A stretch of 64,000 bases of DNA from Neoarius graeffei (GCF_027579695.1 NC_083569.1:76115649-76179648), one strand, 5' to 3'. Positions 22,450 through 34,414 are shown, counted from the stretch's first letter. Notes: generated by a model from the letters alone, not told the origin. Program-made: numbers and translations.

Positions 22450-23508
22450 GGGCGGCACGGTGGTGTAGTGGTTAGCACTGTCCCCTCACAGCAAGAAGAT
22501 CCTGGGTTCAAGCCCAGTGGATGGCAAGGGCCTTTCTGTGTGGAGTTTGCATGTTCTCCCCGTGTCTGGGTGGGTTTCCTTGGGGTGCTCCAGTTTCCCC
22601 CACAGTCCAAAGACATGCAGATTAGGCTAATTGGTGGCTCTAAATTGACCGTAGGTGTGAATGTGAGTGTGAAAGGTTGTTTATCTCTATTGGCCCTTTT
22701 CCACTACCCTTTTTCAGCTCGCTTCAGCTCACTTCAGCCCGACACGGCTCGCGTTTCGACTACCAAAAACCAGCACGACTCAGCTCGCTTCAGCCCTGCT
22801 TAGCCCCTAAAACTCGCACCGTTTTGGAGTGGGGCTGAAGCGAGCCAGAGCGAGCCGAGTGAGGTTGGGGGCGTGAGCAGACTCTCCCCTGTGCACTGAT
22901 TGGTGAAGAGGAGTGTCCTCACATGCCCACACACGCCCCGCGAGCACGCTGGGATCTGTAAACACCGTAAACCCGGAAGAAGGAGAATTACGAATTACGA
23001 GAATTATGAAGCCTTATGCGCCTCGCCTCATCTATACGATCTTGCCAGTATCTGTCCGCGTTGTCAGTGACAACAAGCCACAGCACCAAGACCAGCAACA
23101 CTAACGACTCCATGTCTTCCATGTTTATTGTTTACTATTCGGGTCGTGAGACTACCGCTTAAAAGATCACTGATGTCACTGTTTGCGCTGCTTAACAACA
23201 TCACCTGACGTCCACCCACTTTCGCTAACTCCACCCAATGTGTCCACCCACTTCCAGCCAGCACGGTTCAGCGCGGTTGTAGTCGAAATGCAACTCCAAC
23301 AGCCCCGCTCAGCCCGACTCAGCATGGCACGGCTCAGCCCGACTCAGCCGCGTTTGTAGTGGAAAAGCGGCATATGTGTCAGCCCTATGATAACCTGGCG
23401 ACTTGTCCAGGGTGTATCCTGCTTCTTGCCCATAGTCAGCTGGGATAGACTCCAGCTTGCCTGCAACCCTGTAGAACAGGATAAGTGGCTGCAGATGATG
23501 GATGGATG
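22450..23508 (+). mobile_element. DANA-like SINE split by MITE copy 1
   Basis: The head and body are at 22450-22690 and the tail at 23373-23508. The 682-bp MITE at 22691-23372 interrupts the SINE after CTCTAT; the SINE resumes TATGTGTCAGCCCTATG. The tail ends in GATGGATGGATGG. Confidence 0.9.
22691..23372 (-). mobile_element. 3-bp-TSD MITE, copy 1
   Basis: The ends are TGGCCCTTTTCCACTACC and GTAGTGGAAAAGCGGCA (imperfect inverted repeats) with TAT on both sides. The interior is rich in AGCTCGCTTCAGC-type short repeats near the ends. A small ORF on the minus strand begins at about 23122 (MEDMESLVLLVLVLWLVV) and is preserved in the other two copies. A 3-bp T-rich target duplication suggests PIF/Harbinger, but no transposase is present. 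Confidence 0.85.
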
Positions 23509-23702
23509 GTGATTGTACATTTAGGAGGAAGGGGAGGAGGGACTGTGCATTTCCTTATTTCTTACAACAGGGTTGACACCTCAACTTTCTGGCGATATAA
23601 TGCCCGTTATTTGTTTGCACGAGTATGGAGCATGAATTCGCCAGGTGGCCAACTCTTACACATAGCACAATTCTTACACATATTTAACTTTATTATTTAT
23701 TT

Positions 23703-24755
23703 AGGCAGCATGGTGGTGTAGTGGTTAGCACTGTGGCCTCGTAGCAAGAAGGTTCTAGGTTCAAGCTCAGTGGCTGACAGGTGCCTTTCTGTGTGGAGTT
23801 TGCATGTTCTCCCTGTGTCCATGTGGGTTTCTTCCAGGTGCTCTGGTTTCCCCCACAGTTCAAAGACATGTAGGTTAGGCTAATTGGTGGCTCTAAATTG
23901 ACCGTAGGTGTAAATGTGAGTGTGAATGGTTGTGTGTCTCTATTGCCGCTTTTCCACTACAAACGCGGCTGAGTCGGGCTGAGCCGTGCCGGGCTGAGTC
24001 GAGCTGAGTGGGGCTGCTGGAGTTGCATTTCGACTACAACCGCGCTGAACCGTGCTGGCTGGAAGTGGGTGGACACATTGGGTGGAGTTAGCAAAAGTGG
24101 GTGGACGTCACGTGATGTCATTAAGCAGCGCAAACAGTGACATCAGTGAGCTTTTAAGTGGTAGTCTCACGACCCGGATAGTAAACAATAAACATGGAGG
24201 ACATGGAGTCGTTAGTGTTGCTGGTCTTGGTTCTGTGGCTTGTAGTCACCGACAACGCCAACAGATACTGGCAAGAGCGTATAGATGAGGCGAGGCACAT
24301 AAGGCTTCAGAAATTCTCGTAATTCGTAATTCTTCTTCTTCCGGGTTTACGGTGTTTACAGATCCCAGCGCGCTCGCGGGGCATGTGTGGGCATGTGAGG
24401 ACACTCCTCACCAATCAGTGCACAGGGGAGTGTCTGCTCACGCCCCCAGACTCACTCGGCTTGGTTTGGCTCGCTTCAGCCCCACTCCAAAACGGTGCGA
24501 GTTTTAGGGGCTAAGCAGGGCTGAAGCGAGCTGAGTCGTGCTGTTCTTTGGTAGTTGAAACGCGAGCCGTGTCGGGCTGAAGCGAGCTGAAGTGAGCTGA
24601 AAAAGGGTAGTGGAAAAGGGCCATATGTGTCAGCCCTGCAATGACTTGGCGACTTGTCCAGGGTGTACCCTGCCTCTCACCCATAGTCAGGTGGGATAGG
24701 CTCCAGCTTGCCTGTGACCCTGCACAAGATAAGTGGTTATGGATAATGGAAAAGT
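23703..24755 (+). mobile_element. DANA-like SINE split by MITE copy 2
   Basis: The head and body are at 23703-23943 and the tail at 24624-24755. The interruption is at the same SINE nucleotide as in the neighbouring SINE at 22450, again between CTCTAT and TATGTGTCAGCCC. This SINE is more diverged in its head than its neighbour. Confidence 0.9.
23944..24623 (+). mobile_element. 3-bp-TSD MITE, copy 2, opposite orientation
   Basis: This is the reverse complement arrangement of copy 1: it starts TGCCGCTTTTCCACTACA and ends AGTGGAAAAGGGCCA, with TAT at 23941-23943 and 24624-24626. On the + strand the small ORF at 24194-24322 begins MEDMESLVLLVLVLWLVV and closes after about 43 codons at TAA. Confidence 0.88.
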
Positions 24756-25057
24756 ATTATTTATTTATAAAAATAAGCTGCATTTTTTTTTTGTATCAGA
24801 AAATCTGATTTCATTGTGAGGATTAAAAAAAAACCTTGAATATGAGTGCTATGATGCAAGTGCAATGGGATGCAATACAGTAAGTGTATTGCTAAGCAGT
24901 GTCCAGACCCTAGGAAGGGGTGGGGGCGGGGTGTGTGTGTGTGTGTGTGTTTTAAAATAAAGTATAAAAGGGAAAATGGGGAATTTTATGGGGACATTTG
25001 GGACACAAGGTTCCCACAGTGTTTTATGTCTTTTGTCAAAGAGTAACAAACATGCGA

Positions 25058-25094
<37 letters not shown>

Positions 25095-25825
25095 CAACTC
25101 ACAAGAAAGGTGATGACATTTCAGTGACATTTAAGCATTTGCAGGATTAAAATACAATGGAACACTGGAGTCACTGGTGTGCAATGCATCTAGAGGGCAA
25201 CCTGCATCCTATTTACATCAGATAACCTCATCTGTCTACGCTCGCACAATTAAAGAAATAAAAAACTGGACCTCTTATTGTTGCTGGGGTTGTACTGTCA
25301 AGGATCCATCTTTTATACCTGTAGTGTGTTTATTTTACTTGGGAAGGTAAAATACTTTTAAAACTCTATTGTATGTACTAATTAAGACACAAGTGTGATC
25401 CAATTTTAAACATACACTATTCACATTTCCCAAATAAAGATACAGAGGAAATATGACGGTGCTACCCCAGTGACAAGAAAAGATAGAGTTTACTGACAGT
25501 GACAGTCTGTGAGCTGTTTTGGATTTCTAATTCTAACCCCAGTACTGATACACTAACTAAATAATCGCTGCTAGAGTGGAACGGCTGTGTGTTTAACATC
25601 TCGGCTAGAATGAGAGAGTCTTTATTTAACAGCAGAATCAGTCTAAACAGTCAGTGATCAACTCTCTGAAAACTGTTTTATATTTACTCAGGCTGAAATA
25701 GTTTTCCTTACCTCTGCTGAAATGCCCTGAAATTAGAGAAACACACACACACACACACACACACACAATATGATTCTATGAAATTCACTAACTGCACCAT
25801 CACTCATACACCTGCTGCAGTGGTG
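24756..25825. other. No gene recognised; several CA/GT microsatellites
   Basis: (GT)n at about 24931-24950, (AC)n at about 25060-25093 and (AC)n at about 25741-25768. The rest is AT-rich without recognisable coding or repeat motifs. Confidence 0.5.
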
Positions 25826-27240
25826 TCAAGTCAAGTTTATTTGTATAGCGCTTTTAACAATAGACATTGTCACAAAGCAGCTTTACAGAAAATTAAAGAC
25901 TTTTAAACATGAGCTAATTTTATCCCTATTTTATCCCCAATGAGCAAGTCTGTGGTGATGGTGGCAAGGAAGAACTCCCTCAGACAACATGAGGAAGAAA
26001 TCTCGAGAAGAATCAGACTCAAAAGGGAACCCATCCTCATTTGGGTGATAACAGACAACGTGATTATAAATAACTCGCTTCTATCACAGTGTCCTATATA
26101 GTCACAAAGTATAACTGTGAAACCAGGAAATTCATTATAGTTTTAACATGAAGTCTGTTTTGTTGAAGTTATAAACTGTTCATTGATAGAAACTTGAGTG
26201 CAAAACTGTTCAAGAAACTGCAGTCCTAAAGTGAGCAAGTTAATTGTAGTCCTCAGCCATTAAAGTATTACTATAAGGCCAAGTTTACATTAGACCGTAT
26301 CTGTCTCGTTTTCTTCGTGGATGCACTGTCCGTTTACATTAAACCGCCTGGAAACGCCGGGAAACGGGAATCTGCCAGGGTCCACGTATTCAATCCAGAT
26401 CGTGTCAGCTCCGGTGCTGTGTAAACATTGAGGATACACGGATACGCTGTGCTGAGCTCTAGCTGGCGTCGTCATTGGACAACGTCACTGTGACATCCAC
26501 CTTCCTGATTCGCTGGCGTTGGTCATGTGACACGACTGCTGAAAAACGGCGCGGACTTCTGCCTTGTATCACCTTTCATTAAAGAGTATAAAAGTATGAA
26601 AATACTGCAAATACTGATGCAAATACTGCCCATTGTGTAGTTATGATTGTCTTTAGGCTTGCCATCCTTCCACTTGCAAGTGGTAAGTGATATGCGCTGG
26701 GATCACACACACTGCGGCTCAGTCCTAAATCACAGCTTGTGCACTACACTCGCGCGCTCTGTGAGCTGCGCAAGGCCAGAGTGCGCACCCTCCAGAGGGC
26801 ACTCGCTGTTCAGGGTGGAGTGATTTGGAGCGCAGGATGCCTGCGGAGCCGAGCATATCCGTGTATTGGTGTTGCTGTGTGCACGCAAATCGTGTATTGG
26901 TGTTGCTGTGTGCACACTAATCGTTTTAAAAACGTTAATCTGATGATCCGCTGATACGGTCTAATGTAAACATGGGCTAAGTGTCCAGAGCATCTTCCAA
27001 GTGCGACTTTCAACTGTCCACATGGGGCTGTCCTCCACAGGAGCAATGTGATGAGACTCCAGCCGGACATAGGGCATCAGGATGGGTCAGGCAGGTCCAA
27101 GGAGCAGAAGAGGTCAGCATCTCAGTCTCAGGATTGACATGTAACTCCATGTCATTGTGTTTCAGATGGGTGTTAACGCTTTTACACAGGCTCAACTTCA
27201 AACATGTATAGATTTCTTTCACACACTCTGTCAAGAGTCC
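25826..27240 (+). repeat. Dispersed fish repeat with TCAAGTTTATTTGTATAGCG core, split
   Basis: It begins TCAAGTTTATTTGTATAGCG and continues CTTTTAACAATAGACATTGT, a motif I recognise as common in otophysan fish genomes without knowing its class. It is interrupted at 26277-26977 by a TAA-flanked MITE and resumes at 26978. A 57-bp piece of the same repeat lies inside a SINE at 38656-38712. Confidence 0.6.
26277..26977. mobile_element. TAA-flanked MITE (PIF/Harbinger-like)
   Basis: The termini are GGCCAAGTTTACATTAGACC on the left and GGTCTAATGTAAACATGGGC on the right, an inverted repeat of about 21 bp with few mismatches, flanked by TAA at 26274-26276 and 26978-26980. The interior is 701 bp and non-coding; a 29-bp tandem duplication (GTGTATTGGTGTTGCTGTGT) lies at about 26861-26920. 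Confidence 0.8.
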
Positions 27241-27591
27241 ACCCCTGTTGGAGTGTTAATCTGAGACTCTAAGGCAGATGAAGGTCGGCAAAGTATCAAA
27301 CTGATTAAACCAAGTACTCGAAAAATAGTGTTTCAGAACCAATAAATGTTGGGGGAAAAAAATCTGGTGATTATTTCTTTTTTAAACATGAACCAGATCA
27401 GCTTCTGTGGCTTGTTGCAACTAAATACATGCATTTATGTTTTCATATGCAAAGTCCAGAGGTAATGTAAAGCACCATCTCATTCATAGCCATGAATTAA
27501 TCATTAATTGTTCAGCATTAAAAGGTAACTCATCACCATTCAGTCTTGTTAGTCACTTATTCGGATATTTATAAGCAAGGAGGTTTAGGAG
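27241..27591. other. No feature recognised
   Basis: AT-rich DNA without recognisable features. Confidence 0.5.
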
Positions 27592-27744
27592 GACAGCCAT
27601 GGCCTGAAGGTTAGAGAAGTAGCCTTGGGCCCAAAGGGTTATCAGTTTGGTTCCTGGGACCAGCAGGAAAAATGTGAAGGGAGTTGAATGAATGAATGAA
27701 TGAATGAATAGCACTTTCCCCTCCATCTGTATCATGGTCCTCGA

Positions 27745-27775
<31 letters not shown>

Positions 27776-28320
27776 CACAACTTTATCCATCACACACTTG
27801 TGAAATTTCCTCTCTGCATTTAACCCATCTGAAGCAGTGAACACACACGTGTGAGCAATGAGCACACACATACCCAGAGCAGTGGACAGCCATGCTAACA
27901 GCGCCCGGGGAGCAGTTGGGAGTTAAGTGCCTCGCTCAAGGGCACCTCAGCCCAAGGCCGTTCCATATTAACCTAACCACATGTCTTTAAACTGTGGGGG
28001 AAACCAGAGCACCTGGAGGAAACCCACACAGACACGGGGAGAACATGTAAACTCCACACAGAAAGGCCCTCGCCAGCCACTGGGTTCGAACCCAGAACCT
28101 TCTTGCTGTGAGGTGACCGTGCTAACCACTACACCACCGTGCCACCCCAAGGCACGGAGCAAGGCACCAAACCCCCAACTGCTCCCTGGGCACTGATAGC
28201 TGCCCACGGCTCTGTGTGCGCGCGCACTCATTGCTCACTTGTATTCAGATGGGTTAAATGCAGAGGAGGAATTTCACTGTCTGAGTGTACATGTGATAAA
28301 TAAAGGCTTCTTCTACTTGG
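27592..28320. mobile_element. Nest of SINEs in opposed orientations
   Basis: In order: a + strand head of the second-type SINE (27592-27680, CCATGGCCTGAAGGTTAGAG), (GAAT)n at about 27684-27711, (GAAA)n at about 27745-27775, a minus-strand second-repeat tail (about 27790-27960), a minus-strand DANA-like SINE head and body (27968-28147), and a + strand second-repeat tail (28148-28320, ending GTGTACATGTGATAAATAAA). The whole behaves as an imperfect palindrome around the DANA-like SINE. Confidence 0.75.
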
Positions 28321-28875
28321 CCTCAAATTTTTGTTTACAAATTGGTACCATTCAAATGAAAAAGTGAAAAATGCAAATGTAAAAACAAGATTGCAAGAGT
28401 GTTTCATTTTTAGCAGAACTGGAGTGTGAAGATGGAAGTATAATAGTAAATGGAGGGTTTGCTTTTAATTTTTGAAATGGGTCGATCTGACTTTTTCACA
28501 TTATGAATATAAATTATGTATTTTATTTTACGACTCACATAGGAAGTACAATCGTGAATGCATGTTTGAATGTGAATTTTCATAGGATTTGAAAAAAAAG
28601 TCTTGAAAATGCATCCATAGTCTGTGAAAGAAAAAGAAAGATTTTCACTGCTATTTGCAGGTTGGAGTTAAGTAGTTGGAGCTGCATTACAAATTACAAT
28701 GTTAGCAAAACTCCATTTGAGCATCTATGCACTCACAAAAATAGATGATAATAATAATAATAATAATAATAAACATATTTTGTGTAATAATTGTCTATGG
28801 TGATGCTTTTGTGCTTTGTATTATATAAATATTTAGGCACTTACTAAATGCGGAGCTCCTGATGAATGCATTTCA
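28321..28875. other. No gene; (AAT)n microsatellite
   Basis: Only an AAT run at about 28747-28772 stands out. Confidence 0.5.
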
Positions 28876-29066
28876 TTATGTTACAGGCATTTAGCAGATG
28901 CTCTTTTCCAGAGCAATGTACAACATATCCAGAGCAGCCTGGGGAGCAGTTGGGGTTAGGTGCCTTGCTCAAGTGCACTTCAGCCATTCCTGAAGGTCCA
29001 GGAAATCGAATCACCAACCTTTTGGTCCTAAAGCTGCTTCTCTAACCCTTAGGCCATGGTTTCCCC
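28876..29066 (-). mobile_element. Second-type tRNA-derived SINE
   Basis: The minus strand reads GGGGGAAACCATGGCCTAAG, then an A-box-like GGTTAGAGAAGCAGC, a B-box-like GGTGATTCGATTTCC, and the body CTTGAGCAAGGCACCTAACC. It ends at TGCTAAATGCCTGTAA. Confidence 0.8.
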
Positions 29067-29423
29067 CATGTATGAGCAAAATATTTGCAAGGGCACAAAA
29101 TCAACCTGAATAGAATAATAATATTATAGCATACAAACCACTGAATTATGTAATGTAGTGCATTTCATGTCAATAAATTGCTGCATTGTCTTGTGATAGT
29201 GATACCAATAATGAGACACGTATCGCAGTTACGAATACAGATTTATTCCTTTCTTTGACACCGCATGCCATGCACCAGAAACACCACCACAACATTTATT
29301 ATGGTGTGACTCCACTGGGTGCCTGGTGGACAGCAGTAAACCAGTGCTTTCACTTTACATCATTACTATACAGTTATGGTCAAATATCAAACTTGATATG
29401 TCAAACAGATGTCTGGTTACATC
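29067..29423. other. No feature recognised
   Basis: No recognisable feature. The long ORF crossing 29186-29743 runs from here into the putative LTR and is judged spurious. Confidence 0.45.
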
Positions 29424-29785
29424 TGTCATGTCCACGTGCATTGGAGCTCCGAGCATGTGGCCCCAGACTGCGAAGTGCACGAGTGGCATTAGGACTAATT
29501 ACAATGCACCTGTTCCTGATTAGAGTGCAATCACAGTGCATACATATAAGAACTCTCAGTAACACACAGACTTTGCAAAAACCTTGTATTTATCTCTTTT
29601 CTGGTTTTGATCCTGTTTGTGGTTTGGACTGTGAGTATTGTATTCCCTCTGATATCTTGTCTATGCTTCATTCAACCACTGCCTGTTATTCGACTCTGCC
29701 TTTGTCTATGTTTTGGATCTGTTTGCTAGTATGTTTTCAGTAAAACTCTTCCTGCACTTACAACTTACTGTTGCCCTTACATGAC
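29424..29785 (+). mobile_element. Putative solo LTR, Ty3/gypsy type
   Basis: The 362-bp segment has perfect 7-bp inverted ends (TGTCATG...CATGACA) and a TATA-like box (CATATAAG at about 29543). Its composition is like fish gypsy LTRs: an ATTACAATGCACCTGTTCCT leader and a T-rich stretch with TTTTGATCCTGTTTGTGG. No target duplication is evident, so the ends are tentative. Confidence 0.5.
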
Positions 29786-30214
29786 AGAAACTGTCAATTG
29801 TCCAACAAGCTAGTGGATTAATAAAACTGTCTAACTAGTTTTATATGAAACTGTCATGAATATTTTCCATAAAATATGTTAGTAAATAATTCCACATTAT
29901 TAAAAGAAACACAAACTAAAAAACTGGATTAAAAACCTGCCTAGATTATGTAAATAAATATACAAATTTCACTGTCAGGTGATCAATTGTTTATGAGATA
30001 CATTGCCTTGCACTTATGATCGCGTTCCCTGTGGTGGTACATGTACATTATTCGTATGTATGAAATCAGGTCAATGCATTATCATATTCTCTTAAGTATG
30101 GACCTCTGCAAAAAAATGAAAAGCCAGACATAAAACCTGTAAAATCCTCTACAGTTGCCATTAATTTCACACCATGCATTAGCAAAACTCCCACATCTAT
30201 GCACAAAGAAGAAA
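29786..30214. other. No feature recognised
   Basis: AT-rich DNA. Confidence 0.5.
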
Positions 30215-30840
30215 CCTTTATTACCTTGCCTGCAATGGAGTAAGCGGGGTGAGGTATTGTAATCAGTGCGAGGTATTGTAATCAGTGCAGTTTGTTTGTG
30301 TGTCCGTCTGTTAGCAATCTAGCATCTAGATGGTTGCACCAATTGACTTCAAATTTTCAGGGTAGGTGGGCAATGGTCCGTAGATTACCTGATTTTTTTT
30401 TTTTGGGGGGGGGTAATCGAGTCAAGGTGAAGGTCAAGGTCACCGGAAAGGTCAACCTTTCTGTCAAAATAATATATTTTCCATTATCACTCAAAAACAG
30501 TTGCCGATAGACAAATGTTTACTATTATGAGCATATAGGCACTCCCATATGGCCTTTTCATTTGACACCATGATCTTTGACCTTGAGTGACCTTGAAAGG
30601 TCAAACTCAAGGTCATGACTTTTCATAGGACTATAACTTGAAAACGGTTGATGATAGACAGATATTTACCATTATCAACTGATAGGAAGTGCCATATGGA
30701 CTTTCATTTGCTGCCATGACCTTTGACTTTGAAATGTCAAACTCAAGGTCATGGATTTTCATAGGACTATAACCTGACAGCTGATGATTGAGAAATATTA
30801 CCATTATCAACATAGGAATATAATAAGTTCTGCCAGCGAG
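30215..30840 (+). repeat. Dispersed repeat with internal duplications and TCAAGGTCA motifs
   Basis: The region contains a 22-bp tandem repeat (GAGGTATTGTAATCAGTGC, twice at about 30251) and two diverged copies of a block (about 30540-30660 and 30690-30790) that share TCAAACTCAAGGTCATG and TTTCATAGGACTATAAC. TCAAGGTCA or its complement occurs at least five times. The element class is unknown to me. Confidence 0.6.
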
Positions 30841-30875
30841 GTTTGTTTTGCCTGGCAACACTTGTCACATAATTA

Positions 30876-31152
30876 CAGCACAGTCAAATTCTTTCTCTGC
30901 ATTTAACCCATATGAAGTAGTGAACACACACACACAGAATAGTGGGCAGCTGCACTGCAGTTGCAGGGAGCAGTTGAGGGTTCAGTGCCTTGCTCAAGGG
31001 CACTTCAACCATAGATCAAGGGGATACAGTAGAGGGAGGGGAAAGTGCTGTTCATTCACTCCCCCCACCCATACATTTTTCCTGCCGGTCCAGGGAATCA
31101 AACCTGTGACCTTTCTGTCCCAAAGCTGCTTCTCTAACCTTTAGGCCATGAA
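30876..31152 (-). mobile_element. Second-type tRNA-derived SINE, long copy
   Basis: On the minus strand: CATGGCCTAAAGGTTAGAGA (A-box region), GGTCACAGGTTTGATTCCC (B-box region), a body with TGCCCTTGAGCAAGGCACTG and a tail CATATGGGTTAAATGCAGAG. The tail links this SINE to the second-repeat tails at 7693-7955 and 28148-28320. Confidence 0.8.
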
Positions 31153-32804
31153 ATGGCTCAGCTTTTAAATCCAAGGAAATACACATTGGTTCTTAAAAAG
31201 GTTTCCTCGTTCCCTGAACAGCGTCAATGGAAAGAAAAGAGGTAAAAGCTTTCAGCTCTCCCCTCCTTTTAGCTGTGTCCTCCCTCCAGTGTGAAACTCC
31301 CTCATTTGGATCCTCCTCCTAAAGAACTTGCCAGGTGGATATTTTTGGGGCTGTGTTGTACTGCAGCAGTGGCAGAGTCACAAGTTAGGAAAATCTCTTC
31401 TAGTGACACTTTTATGGTTGGCTGTGGTTATTTTGCCAACTTATAAATTTGACTCAAGCCTTTACATTAATTGTAATTTCATTTGCAACAAATTACCAAT
31501 CCATATCTGGGCCAGAAGTTGTGGAAAAGCAGAATGAGTCAAAAATGAAGCCTGATTCAAAGCATCAGTTCATGCAAGACTGTTGCAGACATTGAATAAT
31601 AGCTAAATGCTCACTAGTGCACATAAAAAGACTCCCCAAAAAAATAATTTGTTGCTGTCTGATAAACAAATCCAAATAAATGAAATCACTGCTTGTCACA
31701 TACACAAAGCTTTGAAAGCTGCATTTTATATTTGTCATTTTTTAATTTGGCTTTTTTTTTTACGACAGACATTATCAGTGTTATCACACTGTATGTATGT
31801 TGTAATTTAAAAAAAAATAAAATGAGAGGTATCCTCTAGAAATGGGATTAAATATCATGTATGTACACAACACTAAAAATAGTGATGCTATACATAAAAA
31901 AAAAGTTAGTATCATATCCATGATAATAAAATATACAGCATCAGTACAATAACTGCCAAAAGGATGTAAACTAAAAGACTGGTATACATTTTATTCATGT
32001 GGAAATGATATGCATTTGAATCAAGCAAATTCAATGCATCTCTTTTTTCCAGTGTGCTCTGTTACCACCCCCGATTTTAATTATACTGTACTTCAGAGTT
32101 TCATTACATATAAAAGCTGATGGGAAAGACAGCAGTCAGCCTTTTTCATTTACCGTCGGGACATTGTGACTCATTTCCCTGCTTCGGTGTGTGAACGTTT
32201 CACAGGAGCACCGTCAGCTCTCAACTACAGAGGTCTCAGATGTAGCCCTTACACAACCCATCAAATTCATGCTGACAAGGTTAGGAGTTGTATAAGGACT
32301 GAAGCACTGAGTGAGTGTGTTGCAGCTCTGACTGATATTTCACTTGTGATTTTCTTTGAACCGACAGCATTTTGCTGGTACAGGGCATGTTAGCATATTG
32401 TACAGTATAGATGCTGTATATGAGACATGCCAAGACAAGGCTGATGTGAACTATGGATTAATGGTAAAAATTAATAGTGTAGTTTTGATTACCAGAGCAG
32501 AACATGACCCACAAAAAATGGCAACCAAAATTACTGCATTAATAAAATGTTAAAATCAAACAACATACCTGCAGAGTAAAGAAATAAGAGAATAATAATT
32601 ATTATTATAAAACACTACAATTAAATATATGCAGTCTTTTTAAAGAAATACTGTAAACCAAAGATGCCTTGAAAAGTAATGAAATTAAATGTTTCTACAT
32701 TTGGGAATACTATAAAGAGAAGCCATGAAACACACAAAGTCAATGTTTGGTAAGGTGACAATTTGCTTTTTAAACATGCATCAGTCGACGCTTGTGCAGT
32801 TATA
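31153..32804. other. No gene recognised
   Basis: About 1.65 kb of AT-rich DNA. Short ORFs lack similarity; no inverted termini were seen. Confidence 0.5.
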
Positions 32805-34414
32805 CAGTGGTGCTTGAAAGTTTGTGAACCCTTTAGAATTTTCTATATTTCTGCATAAATATGACCTAAAACATCATCAGATTTTCATACAAGTCCTAAA
32901 AGTAGATAAAGAGACCCCAGTTAAACAAATGAGACAAAAATATTATACTTGCTCATTTATTTATTGAGGAAAATGATCCAATATTGCATATCTGTGAGTG
33001 GCAAAAATATGTGAACCTCTAGGATTAGCAGTTCATTTGAAGGTGAAATTAGAGTCAGTCTGTTTTCAATCAATGGGATGACAATCAGGTGTGAGTGGGC
33101 ACCCTGTTTTATTTAAAGAACAGGGATCTATCAAAGTCTGAGCTTCACAACACGTTTGTGGAAGTGTATCATGGCATGAACAAAGGAGATATCTGAGGAC
33201 CTCAGAAAAAGTGTTGTTGATGCTCATCAGGCTGGAAAAGGTTACAAAACTATCTCTAAAGAGTTTGGACTCCACCAATCCACAGTCAGACAGATTGTGT
33301 ACAAATGGAGGAAATTCAAGACCATTGTTCCCCACCCCAGGAGTGGTTGACCAACAAAGATCACTCCAAGACCAAGGCAGGCAATAGTCGGCAAGGTCAC
33401 AAAGGACCCCAGGGTAATTTCTAAGCAACTGAAGGCCTCTCTCACATTGGCTAATGTTAATGTTCATGAGTCCACCATCAGGAGAACACTGAACAACAAT
33501 GGTGTGCATGCCAGGGTTGTAAGGAAAAAGCCACTGCTCTCCAAAAAGAACATTGCTGCTTGTCTGCAGTTTGCTAAAGATCACGTGGACAAGCCAGAAG
33601 GCTATTGGAAAAATGTTTTGTGGACGGATGAGACCAAAATAGACCTTTTTGGTTTAAATGAGAAGTGTTCTGTTTGGAGAAAGGAAAACACTGCATTCCA
33701 GCATTAGAGCCTTATCCAATCTGTGAAACATGGTGGTGGTAGTATCATGGTTTGGGACTGTTTTGCTGCATCTGAGCCAGGACAGCTTGCCATCATTGAT
33801 GGAACAATGAATTCTGAATTATACCAGGGAATTCTAAAGGAAAAAGTCAGGACATCTGTCCATGAACCGAATCTCAAGAGAAGGTGGGTCATGCAGCAAG
33901 ACAACGACCCTAAGCACACAAGTCGTTCTACCAAAGAATGGTTAAAGAAGAATCAAGTTAATGTTTTGGAATGGCCAAGTCAAAGTCCTGACCTTAATCC
34001 AATCAGAATGTTGTGGAAGGACCTGAAGCGAGCAGTTCATGTGAGGAAACCCACCAACATCCCAGAGTTGAAGCTGTTCTGTACGGAGGAATGGACTAAA
34101 ATTCCTCCATGCCGGTGTGCAGGACTGATCAACAGTTACCAGAAACATTTAGTTGCAGTTATTGCTGCACAAGGGGGTCACACCAGATACTGAAAGCAAA
34201 GGTTCACATACTTTTGCCACTCACAGATATGTAATATTGGATCATTTTCCTCAATAAATAAATTACCAAGTATAATATTTTTTTTCTCATTTGTTTAACT
34301 GGGTTCTCTTTATCTACTTTTAGGACTTGTGTGAAAATCTGATTATGTTTTCGGTCATATTTATGCAGAAATATAGAAAATTCTAAAGGGTTCACAAACT
34401 TTCCAGCACCACTG
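32805..34414 (+). mobile_element. Tc1 family 1, copy C
   Basis: Termini are CAGTGGTGCTTGAAAGTTTG and its complement (one mismatch, TTCCAGCACCACTG), with TA at 32803-32804 and 34415-34416. It is a full-length 1610-bp element. Confidence 0.95.
33171..34193 (+). pseudogene. Tc1 transposase, copy C, broken
   Basis: The start ATG GCA is followed by TGA where other copies have CGA. Another stop follows GCAGG-to-TGG type damage near 33348 (SG*P), and a stop at 33705-33707 splits the core. WTDETK and [10 protein letters not shown] remain; the third acidic position reads Arg (NPIRMLW). The C-terminus GGHTRY ends at TGA 34191-34193. Confidence 0.92.

Noticed and set aside
26739..26954. ORFs on both strands within the TAA-flanked MITE
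   Set aside because: They overlap each other and a 29-bp tandem duplication; no similarity or conservation evidence.
29186..29743. 185-codon ORF, the longest without a family match
   Set aside because: It runs across unassigned DNA into a likely solo LTR (29424-29785); the composition is not protein-like and no domain is visible.
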